64,000 nucleotides of DNA from Vibrio penaeicida (GTDB lineage: Bacteria > Pseudomonadota > Gammaproteobacteria > Enterobacterales > Vibrionaceae). The stretch spans positions 558,001 through 622,000 of the forward strand of contig NZ_AP025144.1 of the NCBI RefSeq assembly GCF_019977755.1, in the 5' to 3' direction. The notes beneath the pieces are model-generated. The model worked only from the letters and a program-made list of their open reading frames with translations, made no database searches and had not been told where the DNA came from. Position numbers and translations under genes: made by a program. Positions 1-9,239 of this stretch are shown here, one piece after another (the first letter of the stretch is position 1; every line of letters begins with the position of its first letter).

Positions 1-1
1 G

Positions 2-1381
2 ACGGACTACAGCGCGGCGATCCACCCTGATGTTGCGGGGCGTATTACCGTTAATCTGACTGACGTAACGTTAGACGAAGTGCTTAAAGTGGTTCGTGAT
101 CTTTACGGCTTTGAAGTCGTCCAAAGTGGAAAGCTTATTCAGGTTTACCCGGCTGGCTTGCGTACCGAAACTATTCCAATCGACTACCTTCAATTTAAAC
201 GCTTAGGGCGTTCACTTACCTCCATTACAACTGGTTCTATTACCAGTAAAGATGGCGGGAGTGGATCCAGTTCGACAACTAAATCAAGTTCCTCAGACTC
301 GGGGGATTCGCGTTCTACAACAAGTAGTACCTCTCCTACTGGTGGTACCGAAATAGAAACCATCAGTGAAAGTGACTTTTGGGTTCAACTAGAAAAAGCC
401 GCACAAACACTCATTGGTACAGGGGATGGCCGTAGTGTGGTTGTTTCACCTCAAGCTAGTGTATTAACGATTCGAGCATACCCTGACGAAATAAGAGAGA
501 TAAGGCAATTCCTTGGTGTGTCGCAGCAGCGGATGCAGCGACAAGTGATATTGGAAGCGAAGATCCTTGAGGTCACGCTATCTGATAGCTACCAGCAAGG
601 GATTAATTGGAGCAATCTAACATCAACATTTGGTAATGCGAGTGTTTCCATCGGGCGGGGGCTAATTCCTGCTGATGGAAGTACACCTGCTTTACCGGGG
701 CTTGACGCCATTGGCTCACTTTTAGGCGGTCAAACCAACGTCACCATACAGAATGGTGATTTCAAGGGTGTGTTGAGTTTTGTTGGCACACAAGGTGATC
801 TCAATGTCTTATCAAGTCCACGGGTTACCGCAGCGAATAACCAAAAAGCCGTGATAAAGGTAGGGTCGGATGAGTATTTCGTCACCGATATCTCTAGTGT
901 GGTCGGCAGCGGTGATAACGCGAATGTTGCGCCAGACATAGAGCTAACGCCATTTTTCTCTGGTATCTCTTTGGATGTAACACCGCAAATCGATGATGAT
1001 GGCTTTGTTCTTCTTCATGTGCACCCTGCGGTAATTGATGTGCAAACGCAGACAAAAGTCATCAACCTTGAAGGTAAAAAATACGAAGTCCCTCTAGCAA
1101 AGAGCTCGATTCGTGAATCGGACTCGGTCATTAGAGCACGAGATGGTGATGTTGTCGTAATCGGTGGCTTGATGAAGTCAAACACCGTTGATCAAGTCTC
1201 CAAAGTACCCTTCTTAGGCGATGTTCCAGGCTTGGGGCATTTATTCCGAAACGTGACCAAGCTTACTCAAAAAACAGAGTTAGTAATTTTGCTAAGACCA
1301 ACCGTGGTCGGCGTGAATACATGGCAGCAAGAATTAGAACGTTCACGAGACTTATTACAAGAGTGGTTCCCTGAAGAATAA
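2..1381 (+). CDS. mshL: MshL, MSHA pilus secretin (5' end outside window)
   Basis: Outer-membrane secretin of the MSHA type IV pilus, through which the pilus leaves the cell. The reading frame is open from base 2, so the start lies upstream; 459 residues are visible, probably lacking roughly 100 N-terminal residues including the signal peptide. The first visible residues form a secretin short N-terminal (STN-like) domain, followed by a Ser/Thr/Gly-rich linker (about bases 240-350) and the conserved C-terminal secretin domain, with the typical late motif VPFLGDVPGLGHLF and a final LRPTVV strand. The next gene, mshM, starts 2 bases after the stop, so they are one operon. A GTG at base 80 is an internal codon, not the start. 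Confidence 0.93.
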   Translation, partial: TDYSAAIHPDVAGRITVNLTDVTLDEVLKVVRDLYGFEVVQSGKLIQVYPAGLRTETIPIDYLQFKRLGRSLTSITTGSITSKDGGSGSSSTTKSSSSDSGDSRSTTSSTSPTGGTEIETISESDFWVQLEKAAQTLIGTGDGRSVVVSPQASVLTIRAYPDEIREIRQFLGVSQQRMQRQVILEAKILEVTLSDSYQQGINWSNLTSTFGNASVSIGRGLIPADGSTPALPGLDAIGSLLGGQTNVTIQNGDFKGVLSFVGTQGDLNVLSSPRVTAANNQKAVIKVGSDEYFVTDISSVVGSGDNANVAPDIELTPFFSGISLDVTPQIDDDGFVLLHVHPAVIDVQTQTKVINLEGKKYEVPLAKSSIRESDSVIRARDGDVVVIGGLMKSNTVDQVSKVPFLGDVPGLGHLFRNVTKLTQKTELVILLRPTVVGVNTWQQELERSRDLLQEWFPEE

Positions 1382-1383
1382 TT

Positions 1384-2229
1384 ATGTATCAGACATTTTT
1401 TGGATTTAAACAAGCGCCTTTCTCGCTAACCCCCAATACTGAATTATTTCAGGGGTTAGTGCCGCATTACGAGGCGATCCAAACCGTTTTGTCTGCTATC
1501 GACATGGGTGAAGGCGTTATAAAAGTATCTGGAGAAGTGGGCACAGGGAAAACCATGGTGTGCCGGATGCTCATTAACCAGTTAGTTGATGAAGTTTCGT
1601 TGGTGTACCTACCTAACCCACAGCTCACAGGTGAAGAGCTAAAAATAGCTATCGCAAAAGAGCTTGAAGTCAAAATTCGAGATAGCGATAGCTTGGTCGA
1701 TGATATTCAAGCGCAATTATTAAAATTGCACCTGAACGGGAAGCGTGTTGTGGCACTGATCGATGAAGCACAAGGCCTCAGTGATGAAGCCCTCGAAGCG
1801 ATCCGATTGTTTGGAAACCTTGAAACGGAACAAGCTAAGCTGATGCAGATTGTTTTGCTAGGGCAGCCCGAGCTTGATGCGCGATTAGAGCACCACCACC
1901 TTAGACAGTTGCGTCAACGTATTTCCTTTAGTGCGACATTAAGACCGCTTTCTATTGAGGAAGCCTTTGCGTATATCGATCATCGCGTTCAGGTGAGCGG
2001 TGGAAACGTTAATCTGTTTGATGCAAAAGTCAAAAAAGCGATTTGGAAAGCGTCGCGCGGTGTTCCACGCTTAATTAACCAAGTTTGCCATAAGGCACTC
2101 TTGTTAGCATTTACGGCTAACGCGACTCATATCCATATGGAGCACGTCTATAATGCGATTAACGATACGCTAGATACAGTCAAGCCCCGCTTTAAAAAGC
2201 CATTTCTATGGGGATGGGGCGTGTCATGA
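1384..2229 (+). CDS. mshM: MshM, ExeA-like AAA ATPase of MSHA biogenesis
   Basis: Cytoplasmic or membrane-associated ATPase of the ExeA/GspA family, 281 residues, needed in MSHA assembly. The start MYQTFFGFKQAPFSLTPN is the usual family N-terminus. Walker A is GEVGTGKT (around residue 51) and Walker B is VVALIDEAQ (around residue 122); sensor and winged-helix-like segments follow (GVPRLINQVCHKALLLAF). Unlike ExeA, no C-terminal transmembrane/peptidoglycan-binding part is present, which is normal for MshM. Its stop overlaps the mshN start (ATGA), which supports translational coupling. Confidence 0.92.
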   Translation: MYQTFFGFKQAPFSLTPNTELFQGLVPHYEAIQTVLSAIDMGEGVIKVSGEVGTGKTMVCRMLINQLVDEVSLVYLPNPQLTGEELKIAIAKELEVKIRDSDSLVDDIQAQLLKLHLNGKRVVALIDEAQGLSDEALEAIRLFGNLETEQAKLMQIVLLGQPELDARLEHHHLRQLRQRISFSATLRPLSIEEAFAYIDHRVQVSGGNVNLFDAKVKKAIWKASRGVPRLINQVCHKALLLAFTANATHIHMEHVYNAINDTLDTVKPRFKKPFLWGWGVS

Positions 2230-3503
2230 GCGTTATCAATAAAGCATTATCCGAAATGTCAGACAAGAAGTCGCCTTCAGGGCGTATTGAAAAGGTTGAT
2301 GTTTCTCCCGTTAAAAAACGTCCGCAAGCTATTTGGGCAGTCTTATTTATCGCCCTACTGATTGCTGGGGGATCTTGGTTTACTTTGAGTCAATCTACCA
2401 GTGAGCAAGAAATAGCTCAAATTCCTGAAAAGCGCAATCTTGATAACGCCTCTGACTCGGCGAAACCTGTGACCACGGTGGTTACCATGGAGGTTGCTTC
2501 GCCAACTCAGCAAACAGTTTCTGAGTCGGTGGCTAACATATACCAAGATCAGGCTGTGGAAGATCCTGAAGCTTTAATAAGCTCAGCAGTATCTGATGCT
2601 GTTCAAGTCGCAAGTAACGAATCAGAAAAAAGCATTGGCGAACCAAAATCTGCGCCTAAGCCGATAGCAGAACAGGTTGTTAAGGCTGAGAAAAAACAAA
2701 TTATTAAAAAAGCAGAAGCTCCAACAGCTGTTGCTTCTAAGAATGCGATTACACCTCAAAAACAATTGACTTCAAAGAAAGAAGTGAAGACTGAAAAAGC
2801 ACCTAAAGTTCAATTGGCAAATGCCTCTTCAATAGCAGAAACAGATACGTTCGAGCTACCGCCACAACCCATAACAGATGGTGAAATGGCGATTCAGCAA
2901 GTTGAACTTACTCCTCAGCAGCTAGCGGATAAATCGTTGTCTAGGGCAAAAAAATCGTTAGATGCCAATGATTTTGATGGTGCAATAAAAGGGTATCAAT
3001 CAGCTTTGCGCTACGTTCCTAAAGATGAAGTGGTACGTAAAAAATTGGCGGCACTTTATTATGGGCGTGGCAATGTACGTCAATCTTTAGAGGTATTACA
3101 AAAAGGCATCGTGCTGAACCGAGATAGCCAAGTGCTGAGGCTTGCAGCAATGAATATATTGGTAAAAGAAGGCATCAATGAGGCCGCTTTGGGGGTGCTT
3201 GAGCATTTGCCACCTAACCCCGAGCAAGATTACCTCGCGGCTCGAGCGGGTTTAGCACAACAACTCAAAAATTACCCGATTGCACTTGAAAGTTACCAAA
3301 TGCTAGTGAGAAGAGATAAGGACAATGGCAAGTGGTGGTTAGGGCTTGGAATACAGCAAGAGCGCAGTGCTCAATATTCTCAAGCAAAGGCCTCATATCA
3401 GAAAGCACTTAATCGAGTAGGTTTGTCGGCACAGACCAACAGTTTTATTCGTGAGCGTATTGCTTATATCAATGACAGAGAGGCGTCTTCAAATGCAGAT
3501 TAA
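2226..3503 (+). CDS. mshN: MshN, TPR protein of MSHA biogenesis
   Basis: Bitopic inner-membrane protein of 425 residues. I chose the ATG at 2226 (MSVINKALSEMSDKK), which overlaps the mshM stop as ATGA; an upstream in-frame ATG at 2208 would only add a Met-rich extension. A single transmembrane segment (AIWAVLFIALLIAGGSWF) follows about 30 cytoplasmic residues. The middle is a long low-complexity, Lys/Ala/Glu-rich periplasmic linker, and the last about 200 residues carry tetratricopeptide-type repeats. The 3' end overlaps mshE by 11 bases. Likely a periplasmic scaffold of the pilus machine. Confidence 0.88.
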   Translation: MSVINKALSEMSDKKSPSGRIEKVDVSPVKKRPQAIWAVLFIALLIAGGSWFTLSQSTSEQEIAQIPEKRNLDNASDSAKPVTTVVTMEVASPTQQTVSESVANIYQDQAVEDPEALISSAVSDAVQVASNESEKSIGEPKSAPKPIAEQVVKAEKKQIIKKAEAPTAVASKNAITPQKQLTSKKEVKTEKAPKVQLANASSIAETDTFELPPQPITDGEMAIQQVELTPQQLADKSLSRAKKSLDANDFDGAIKGYQSALRYVPKDEVVRKKLAALYYGRGNVRQSLEVLQKGIVLNRDSQVLRLAAMNILVKEGINEAALGVLEHLPPNPEQDYLAARAGLAQQLKNYPIALESYQMLVRRDKDNGKWWLGLGIQQERSAQYSQAKASYQKALNRVGLSAQTNSFIRERIAYINDREASSNAD

Positions 3504-5220
3504 ACTACGTAAACGTCTTGGTGATTTGTTAGTTGAAGAAGGCATCATCTCAGAACATCAAGTCGAAGAAGCCTTAGGTCACCAAAAGAGTACAGGCAGA
3601 AAGCTTGGTGATACTTTAATACAGCTTGGGTTCTTAACTGAAACGCAAATGCTGACCTTCCTGTCGCAGCAGCTTAACGTGCCGCTAATCGATCTAAGTC
3701 GGGCGAATGTGGATGTTGATGCCGTTCAAATACTACCAGAGGTGCATGCTCGTCGATTGAGAGCGTTAGTTGTTGGTCGTCAGGGTGACACATTGCGTGT
3801 TGCGATGAGTGATCCCGCTGATTTATTTGCTCAAGAATCGCTGTTAAGCCAGCTTCAACAATACGCGCTTGATTTTGTCATCGCGCCAGAAAAGCAGTTA
3901 GTAGAAGGCTTTGACCGATACTATCGCCGAACAAAAGAAATTGCCTCGTTTGCTGAGCAGCTTCAAGCTGAGCACCAGGTGAGTGATACGTTTGATTTTT
4001 CTTTTGGAGACGATGAAGACAGTGAAGAGGTTACAGTTGTAAAACTGGTTAACTCTCTGTTTGAAGATGCCATTCAAGTTGGCGCATCCGATATTCACAT
4101 TGAACCGGATTCAAATGTACTAAGACTTAGACAGCGCGTTGATGGTGTGCTTCATGAAACACTGCTGAATGAGGTTAATATTGCGTCAGCACTCGTGTTG
4201 AGGCTCAAATTGATGGCGAATCTGGATATTTCAGAGAAACGCTTACCTCAAGATGGTCGTTTCAATATTCGCGTGAAAGGTCAGTCTGTAGATATTCGTA
4301 TGTCCACGATGCCCGTTCAGCATGGCGAATCGGTGGTTATGCGACTGCTCAACCAATCTGCTGGCGTTAGAAAACTCGATGAATCGGGCTTACCTGAAGA
4401 TTTATTGCTGAGATTGCGAAAACAGCTCCGACGCCCTCATGGCATGATCCTCGTTACTGGGCCGACGGGTTCTGGTAAAACAACCACGCTTTATGGTGCG
4501 CTTTCCGAATTAAATGAACCAGGCAAGAAAATCATAACAGCGGAAGATCCCGTTGAGTATCGGCTTGAACGCGTTAACCAAGTTCAAGTAAACACCAAGA
4601 TTGACCTCGGATTCTCTAAGATTTTAAGAACATTCTTGCGTCAAGATCCCGACATTATATTGGTGGGGGAGATGCGTGACCAAGAAACGGTGGAGATTGG
4701 GTTAAGAGCTGCATTAACAGGTCACTTAGTATTAAGCACCTTACACACAAACGATGCTATCGACAGTGCACTGCGTATGATGGATATGGGGGCACCCGGC
4801 TACTTGGTCGCCAGTGCGGTAAGAGCGGTTTTGGCTCAAAGGTTAGTACGAAAGATTTGCCCAGACTGTAGCACTCACGATGATGTAGATGAGTCTCGAA
4901 AGCAATGGCTTGGAAGCCGATTCCCAAACCAAGCCGATGCCACTTTCTTTAAAGGGCGAGGGTGTCAAAACTGCAATTTAACAGGGTATCGAGGTCGAGT
5001 AGGGGTCTTTGAGTTACTCGAGCTTGAACAGCATATGATGGACGCACTTCGTTCAGGAGATGCAGTCGAGTTTGCAAAGCAAGCACGTAGAGCTGCGGGA
5101 TATAAACCGTTACTGGCTTCTGCTATGGAACTCGCATTAAAAGGTGTGGTGAGTCTAGATGAAGTTATGAATCTCGGTGAAGGCGACTCTTCAGCGACCA
5201 TTGAACCGATTCTGCTCTAA
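3493..5220 (+). CDS. mshE: MshE, MSHA pilus extension ATPase
   Basis: Hexameric GspE/PilB-type ATPase that powers MSHA pilus polymerisation, 575 residues. I chose the ATG at 3493 (MQIKLRKRLGDLLVEEG) inside the end of mshN. The N-terminal MshEN domain (RLGDLLVEEGIIS, then KLGDTLIQLGFLTE) matches the domain that in V. cholerae MshE binds cyclic di-GMP, so extension is probably under c-di-GMP control here too. Walker A is GPTGSGKTTTLYG, the Asp box and Walker B (DPDIILVGEMRDQETVEIGLRA) are intact, and a tetracysteine zinc site (CPDC...CQNC) is present near the C-terminus. Confidence 0.95.
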   Translation: MQIKLRKRLGDLLVEEGIISEHQVEEALGHQKSTGRKLGDTLIQLGFLTETQMLTFLSQQLNVPLIDLSRANVDVDAVQILPEVHARRLRALVVGRQGDTLRVAMSDPADLFAQESLLSQLQQYALDFVIAPEKQLVEGFDRYYRRTKEIASFAEQLQAEHQVSDTFDFSFGDDEDSEEVTVVKLVNSLFEDAIQVGASDIHIEPDSNVLRLRQRVDGVLHETLLNEVNIASALVLRLKLMANLDISEKRLPQDGRFNIRVKGQSVDIRMSTMPVQHGESVVMRLLNQSAGVRKLDESGLPEDLLLRLRKQLRRPHGMILVTGPTGSGKTTTLYGALSELNEPGKKIITAEDPVEYRLERVNQVQVNTKIDLGFSKILRTFLRQDPDIILVGEMRDQETVEIGLRAALTGHLVLSTLHTNDAIDSALRMMDMGAPGYLVASAVRAVLAQRLVRKICPDCSTHDDVDESRKQWLGSRFPNQADATFFKGRGCQNCNLTGYRGRVGVFELLELEQHMMDALRSGDAVEFAKQARRAAGYKPLLASAMELALKGVVSLDEVMNLGEGDSSATIEPILL

Positions 5221-5229
5221 GGTTACGGC

Positions 5230-6453
5230 ATGGCAACGTATCAGTACCAAGGCAGAGATTTACAAGGCAGTAAGGTGGCAGGACAGGTTGATGCGCCTAC
5301 TGAAGAGCTCGCAGCCGAGGCATTGATAAACAAAGGGGTAATACCAACCTCGATAAGTAAAGGAAAAAGTGCAGAAGGTGGTGCTGGATTCGATGTTTCC
5401 GCTCTCTTTACACCGTCGATTCCGTTGGAAGTGTTCGTTATATTTTGCCGACAACTGTATAGCCTGACGAAAGCGGGAGTGCCCATTTTAAGAGCCATCA
5501 AAGGGTTGGTTCAAAACTGTGGGAATAAGCAACTCAAACAGGCTTTGGAAGATGTCGGGAATGAATTGACTAATGGTCGAAACTTGTCTTCGTCCATGCA
5601 GCAATACCCCAAAGTATTCAGCCCATTGTTTATTTCAATGATCAATGTTGGTGAAAATACGGGGCGTTTAGATCAAGCCTTGTTGCAGCTTTCTCAATAT
5701 TATGAACAAGAGTTGGAAACACGGAAAAGAATAAAAACGGCGATGAGATACCCTATTTTTGTATTGAGTTTTATTTCAATTGCAATGATAGTGTTGAATG
5801 TTAAAGTAATTCCGCAGTTCACATCAATGTTTGCTAAGTTTGGTGTGGATTTACCTTTACCTACAAGGATTTTGATCAGTACATCCAACTTTTTTGTCAA
5901 TTATTGGGTATGGTTAGTTGTCGCCTTTCTTGCATTTTTGTTTGGCATGAAAGCTTGGATTGGGACACCCGATGGTAGAGAAAAGTGGGATAAATTTAGA
6001 TTAAGGCTCCCAATTGTAGGAGATATTGTGAATCGTGCTCAGTTATCACGATTTTCAAGAACTTTCGCACTTATGTTGAAATCCGGAGTACCGTTAAATC
6101 AGTCTTTAGCTTTGTCAGGCGAAGCTCTAGGAAATCGATTTTTAGAGCTTAGAATTTTGGAAATGAAATCGGCAATTGAAGCGGGAAGTACAGTGTCGTC
6201 AACGGCAATTCAGAGTCAAATTTTTACACCTTTGGTAATACAGATGATTTCTGTCGGAGAAGAAACAGGTCGAATAGATGAGCTATTACTTGAAGTTTCA
6301 GATTTCTACGATCGTGAAGTGGACTACGACCTGAAAACATTAACGGCAAGAATAGAACCACTACTGCTGACTATTGTAGCGGGTATGGTTTTGATTTTAG
6401 CTATGGGGATTTTCTTGCCAATGTGGGGCATGTTGGATGCAATTCAAAAATAG
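5230..6453 (+). CDS. mshG: MshG, inner-membrane platform protein
   Basis: PilC/GspF-family polytopic platform protein of 407 residues on which MshE acts. It has the duplicated GspF domain: first copy around residues 70-190 (FCRQLYSLTKAGVPILRAI) and second around 270-395 (FSRTFALMLKSGVPLNQSL), with hydrophobic segments after each. Start is ATG 9 bases after mshE. The length is that of the family. Confidence 0.94.
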   Translation: MATYQYQGRDLQGSKVAGQVDAPTEELAAEALINKGVIPTSISKGKSAEGGAGFDVSALFTPSIPLEVFVIFCRQLYSLTKAGVPILRAIKGLVQNCGNKQLKQALEDVGNELTNGRNLSSSMQQYPKVFSPLFISMINVGENTGRLDQALLQLSQYYEQELETRKRIKTAMRYPIFVLSFISIAMIVLNVKVIPQFTSMFAKFGVDLPLPTRILISTSNFFVNYWVWLVVAFLAFLFGMKAWIGTPDGREKWDKFRLRLPIVGDIVNRAQLSRFSRTFALMLKSGVPLNQSLALSGEALGNRFLELRILEMKSAIEAGSTVSSTAIQSQIFTPLVIQMISVGEETGRIDELLLEVSDFYDREVDYDLKTLTARIEPLLLTIVAGMVLILAMGIFLPMWGMLDAIQK

Positions 6454-6467
6454 TTGGGTGCATTAAC

Positions 6468-6914
6468 ATGGAGGGAAAAGCTGTTCCTGCAATAGCCATT
6501 TGGATGTTTTTAGTTGGCATTTTGCTTGCCACTTTGGCTTTCAATTGGCAAAAAATTGACGATGAAGCTTCTGGTACCACTTTTTTGATGCTGGAGAACC
6601 AAATTACAGAACGCGCAAATGCCTATAGACAGCAATGGGTTATCAGTAAGCAACCAAGTTTTATTGAGTACGAAGGTAAAAAAGTTCAGCTAGATGATAA
6701 CGGATGGGTATTACCTTTGCATGGTAATGAAGTGAACTGCAAATGGTGGCTAGAAACATTGTACCCTAGGTTGGGAAGTACCTATCTAGCAGCACCAGAA
6801 ACACAAATGCTTTCTGGATATCCAACATACCATTGTCGATATAAATTTAATGAAGAAATGGTGCTGGACTTGGTTTTGAATGAGAAGAAGCTCTCAATAA
6901 GTACTATAAAATAG
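6468..6914 (+). CDS. mshF: MshF, MSHA biogenesis protein
   Basis: Small 148-residue inner-membrane-anchored protein. The start at 6468 (MEGKAVPAIAIWMF) is preferred over an in-frame ATG at 6423 that would overlap mshG. One N-terminal hydrophobic segment (VPAIAIWMFLVGILLATLAF) is followed by a soluble domain with two Cys residues. Function is not established; position between mshG and mshB and overall size match MshF of other vibrios. Sequence is AT-richer than its neighbours and poorly conserved in this family, so the name rests mainly on position. Confidence 0.78.
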   Translation: MEGKAVPAIAIWMFLVGILLATLAFNWQKIDDEASGTTFLMLENQITERANAYRQQWVISKQPSFIEYEGKKVQLDDNGWVLPLHGNEVNCKWWLETLYPRLGSTYLAAPETQMLSGYPTYHCRYKFNEEMVLDLVLNEKKLSISTIK

Positions 6915-7002
6915 GCAGTTAAATTACCTAAATCATAGTCTTACTGGTGGGTGTGCGATATAATGAAATCACTCAGGAATGAGTAAAAAAATAGGTGAAG
7001 AA

Positions 7003-7572
7003 ATGAAAAAGCAGTTCGGTTTTTCATTAGTAGAACTGGTTGTAGTGATTGTTATTCTTGGCTTGCTAGCGGCGGCGGCATTGCCCAAGTTTTTAGATGT
7101 CACCGATGAAGCCAAAAAGGCAAGTATTGAAGCGGTTGCTGGTGGATATGCCACAGGTGTTCTCTCTGCTCGAGCGCAATGGGAAGCGAAAGGCAGACCG
7201 GGAGTGGGCACAGGAAATAGTAAGCAACATTACATTGAGTACGATGGAGTGGAGTTTTGGCTAACCCGTTCGTTTGATGACGATGGCAATGACAGCTCAT
7301 TCAGAGATGGCTATCCGATTGCATTAAAAACAACGGGGCAAACTGCTGCTCCATCGGCTATATCTTCATCTGATTGTGTGAATTTGATGGAGAATTTGCT
7401 ACAAAACCCACCCAAAGTTGGGGATGCAGCAAGCAGTAACCTAACCGATTTAAAATACACTGCTGAAGCAAACAGTTCTGAGAGTACTTGTTCTTATGTA
7501 CAGCAAGAAGGCAGTGATCATAAGTTTGTGTATGAAATAAAAACTGGTCGTGTGACCGTAGAATTGCAGTAA
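7003..7572 (+). CDS. mshB: MshB, minor prepilin
   Basis: Type IV prepilin-like protein of 189 residues. The start at 7003 (MKKQFGFSLVELVVVIV) has a good ribosome site (AGGTGAAG) just upstream and gives a short charged leader, a prepilin peptidase site after Gly6 (G^FSLVE), Glu5 of the mature protein and a hydrophobic helix. A Cys pair near the C-terminus fits the usual pilin disulfide loop. Likely a minor pilin of the MSHA tip or initiation complex. A spacer of about 90 bases from mshF suggests a separate promoter for the prepilin group. Confidence 0.9.
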   Translation: MKKQFGFSLVELVVVIVILGLLAAAALPKFLDVTDEAKKASIEAVAGGYATGVLSARAQWEAKGRPGVGTGNSKQHYIEYDGVEFWLTRSFDDDGNDSSFRDGYPIALKTTGQTAAPSAISSSDCVNLMENLLQNPPKVGDAASSNLTDLKYTAEANSSESTCSYVQQEGSDHKFVYEIKTGRVTVELQ

Positions 7573-7618
7573 CTGATTTGGTTACAGCGTTAATATCTAA
7601 ACATAGAGAGAAGTGACT

Positions 7619-8074
7619 ATGAAAAGACAAGGCGGTTTCACCCTAATCGAATTAGTGGTTGTAATTGTTATTTTGGGTATTCTAGCGGTAACCGCTGCAC
7701 CTAGATTTTTGAATATTCAAGATGATGCACGAAATGCAACTTTGGAAGGTTTGTCTGGTGCAATTCAGGGATCAGCACAGATTATTTATGGTAAGGCTGC
7801 AATCGCAGGTTTTGAAACAACCTCTGGGGGAGTGGTCGTTGGCGGAAATACTATTCAAACCACATTTGGTTACCCTAACGCAACAGAAGATGACATTACT
7901 AATATTGTCGATGGTATTGGCGGCGATTTTGAATTTATAAAAGTAGTGTCTGGGGCAACTCCAGCAGCGACATTTGGTATTGATGATTACACAACTCAAT
8001 GTGTTAAATATACTCAAGCTGCCAACGCAACAACTCCGGCAACAGTTGTGGTTGGTGGTGACGATTGCTCATAA
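7619..8074 (+). CDS. mshA: MshA, major MSHA pilin
   Basis: Major subunit of the MSHA pilus, 151 residues before processing. Leader MKRQGG is cut before [14 protein letters not shown], the type IV pilin N-terminal helix with Glu5. The rest is Gly/Ala/Thr-rich with two Cys residues (TTQCVKY and the last GDDCS) that should form the C-terminal disulfide loop. The start at 7619 is taken rather than the GTG six bases upstream because it gives the standard leader. In vibrios this pilin mediates surface attachment. Confidence 0.94.
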   Translation: MKRQGGFTLIELVVVIVILGILAVTAAPRFLNIQDDARNATLEGLSGAIQGSAQIIYGKAAIAGFETTSGGVVVGGNTIQTTFGYPNATEDDITNIVDGIGGDFEFIKVVSGATPAATFGIDDYTTQCVKYTQAANATTPATVVVGGDDCS

Positions 8075-8098
8075 GTAATTGAGGTAGGGGCACTTAAT

Positions 8099-8683
8099 TT
8101 GCCCCTGCCGACTATTCTCTATTTATATATGCGCAGTTTATCTGATGGATTCGATGGCAGCTTAAAGCCGCGTAGACTGGTTTCTTCTGCGTCTAAAGGA
8201 TTAGTTCGTCAGTCAGGATTTACATTGACTGAGCTTATCGTTGTTATTGTTATAATTGGCATCATATCTACCTATGCTGCCAGCAAGTATGTAGGCGTAT
8301 CAGGCTTTTCTTCTTTCGCCGCTCAAGAGCAATCCATTTCTATCATTCGGCAAATTCAGCTTGGTCGAATGCAATCCAATTTACCTTCTCTTGACTACTC
8401 TGGCGATCAAAGCCAATACCGATTGGTGGTTTCTGGCAATTGTTTAGGTTCTGGCACTGGGTGCACAGCAGATAATCGAAGCAACTTTGTCTTCATTGAA
8501 GATCAAACCTTCTCTTTTACACCAGCAAGTATGATCGTCGAGTTTGATCTTTTAGGTGTTCCAACGTGCATTTCTGGTTGCTCCACACCTGTTGCTGGGG
8601 GCAATATTTCTATTGGCATTTCGAACGGTGTAGAGTCTGCTCAAGTTTGCATTAACAGCGAAGGATTTGTCTATGGCTGTTAA
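8099..8683 (+). CDS. mshC: MshC, minor prepilin with long leader
   Basis: Minor pilin, 194 residues from the first ATG or 184 from the ATG at 8129 (MRSLSDGFDG). Prepilin cleavage site is QSG^FTLTELIVVIVIIG, so the leader would be about 29-39 residues, far longer than the 6-8 residues of its neighbours. The mature part has Cys residues in CLGSGTGC and CISGC patterns, giving two likely disulfides. The 3' end overlaps mshD by 11 bases. The start codon is the uncertain point. Confidence 0.85.
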   Translation: MPLPTILYLYMRSLSDGFDGSLKPRRLVSSASKGLVRQSGFTLTELIVVIVIIGIISTYAASKYVGVSGFSSFAAQEQSISIIRQIQLGRMQSNLPSLDYSGDQSQYRLVVSGNCLGSGTGCTADNRSNFVFIEDQTFSFTPASMIVEFDLLGVPTCISGCSTPVAGGNISIGISNGVESAQVCINSEGFVYGC

Positions 8684-9239
8684 GCAACGTGGTTTCACGC
8701 TGGTTGAAAGTATTATCGCCATCATTGTTTTAGGCATTTCGATGTCGGTATTGCTTTCTATTCTTTTTCCTCGTGTTCAAAACTCGGCGCATTCACAATA
8801 TGAAGTTCGAGCGTCTATTTTGGCTCAAAGTATCATGACTGAAATTCTAGCGAGAGGGTTTGACCATGTGAGTGATCCGAATGGCAGTATCATTCGGTGC
8901 GATGAAACTGGGGCTCCAACTTGTACGGTAACGTTAGGCCCAGAAACCGGAGAAACAACGGCAACGTTTAATGATGTTGATGATTACATCGGGTGCTGGC
9001 ATACCAATAACAACGCATCGGATTGTGTACTGAATGCTCGTGGCAGCCTTAATGACATTTTTGGCTCTAACATCGCTAATGACTACCCAAATTTTAGAAC
9101 TGAAGTTGCCGTCGTATACGTTCCGAGTAGTGACCTTGGTTTTGCTGACTCTCTACATAGATATAAACGAATTACGTTAACGGTCATTGCAGGGCAGTAT
9201 GGGGAGTTTCGATTCAGTGCTTATAAGGGGAACTACTAA
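8673..9239 (+). CDS. mshD: MshD, minor prepilin
   Basis: Type IV prepilin-like protein of 188 residues. Leader MAVKQRG is cut before FTLVESIIAIIVLGIS; mature residue 5 is Glu. Four Cys residues in the soluble part (RCDETGAPTC, GCWH, DCVLN) suggest disulfides. The chosen ATG at 8673 lies inside the end of mshC; the stop overlaps the mshO start by one base (TAATG), which implies coupled translation. Confidence 0.9.
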   Translation: MAVKQRGFTLVESIIAIIVLGISMSVLLSILFPRVQNSAHSQYEVRASILAQSIMTEILARGFDHVSDPNGSIIRCDETGAPTCTVTLGPETGETTATFNDVDDYIGCWHTNNNASDCVLNARGSLNDIFGSNIANDYPNFRTEVAVVYVPSSDLGFADSLHRYKRITLTVIAGQYGEFRFSAYKGNY

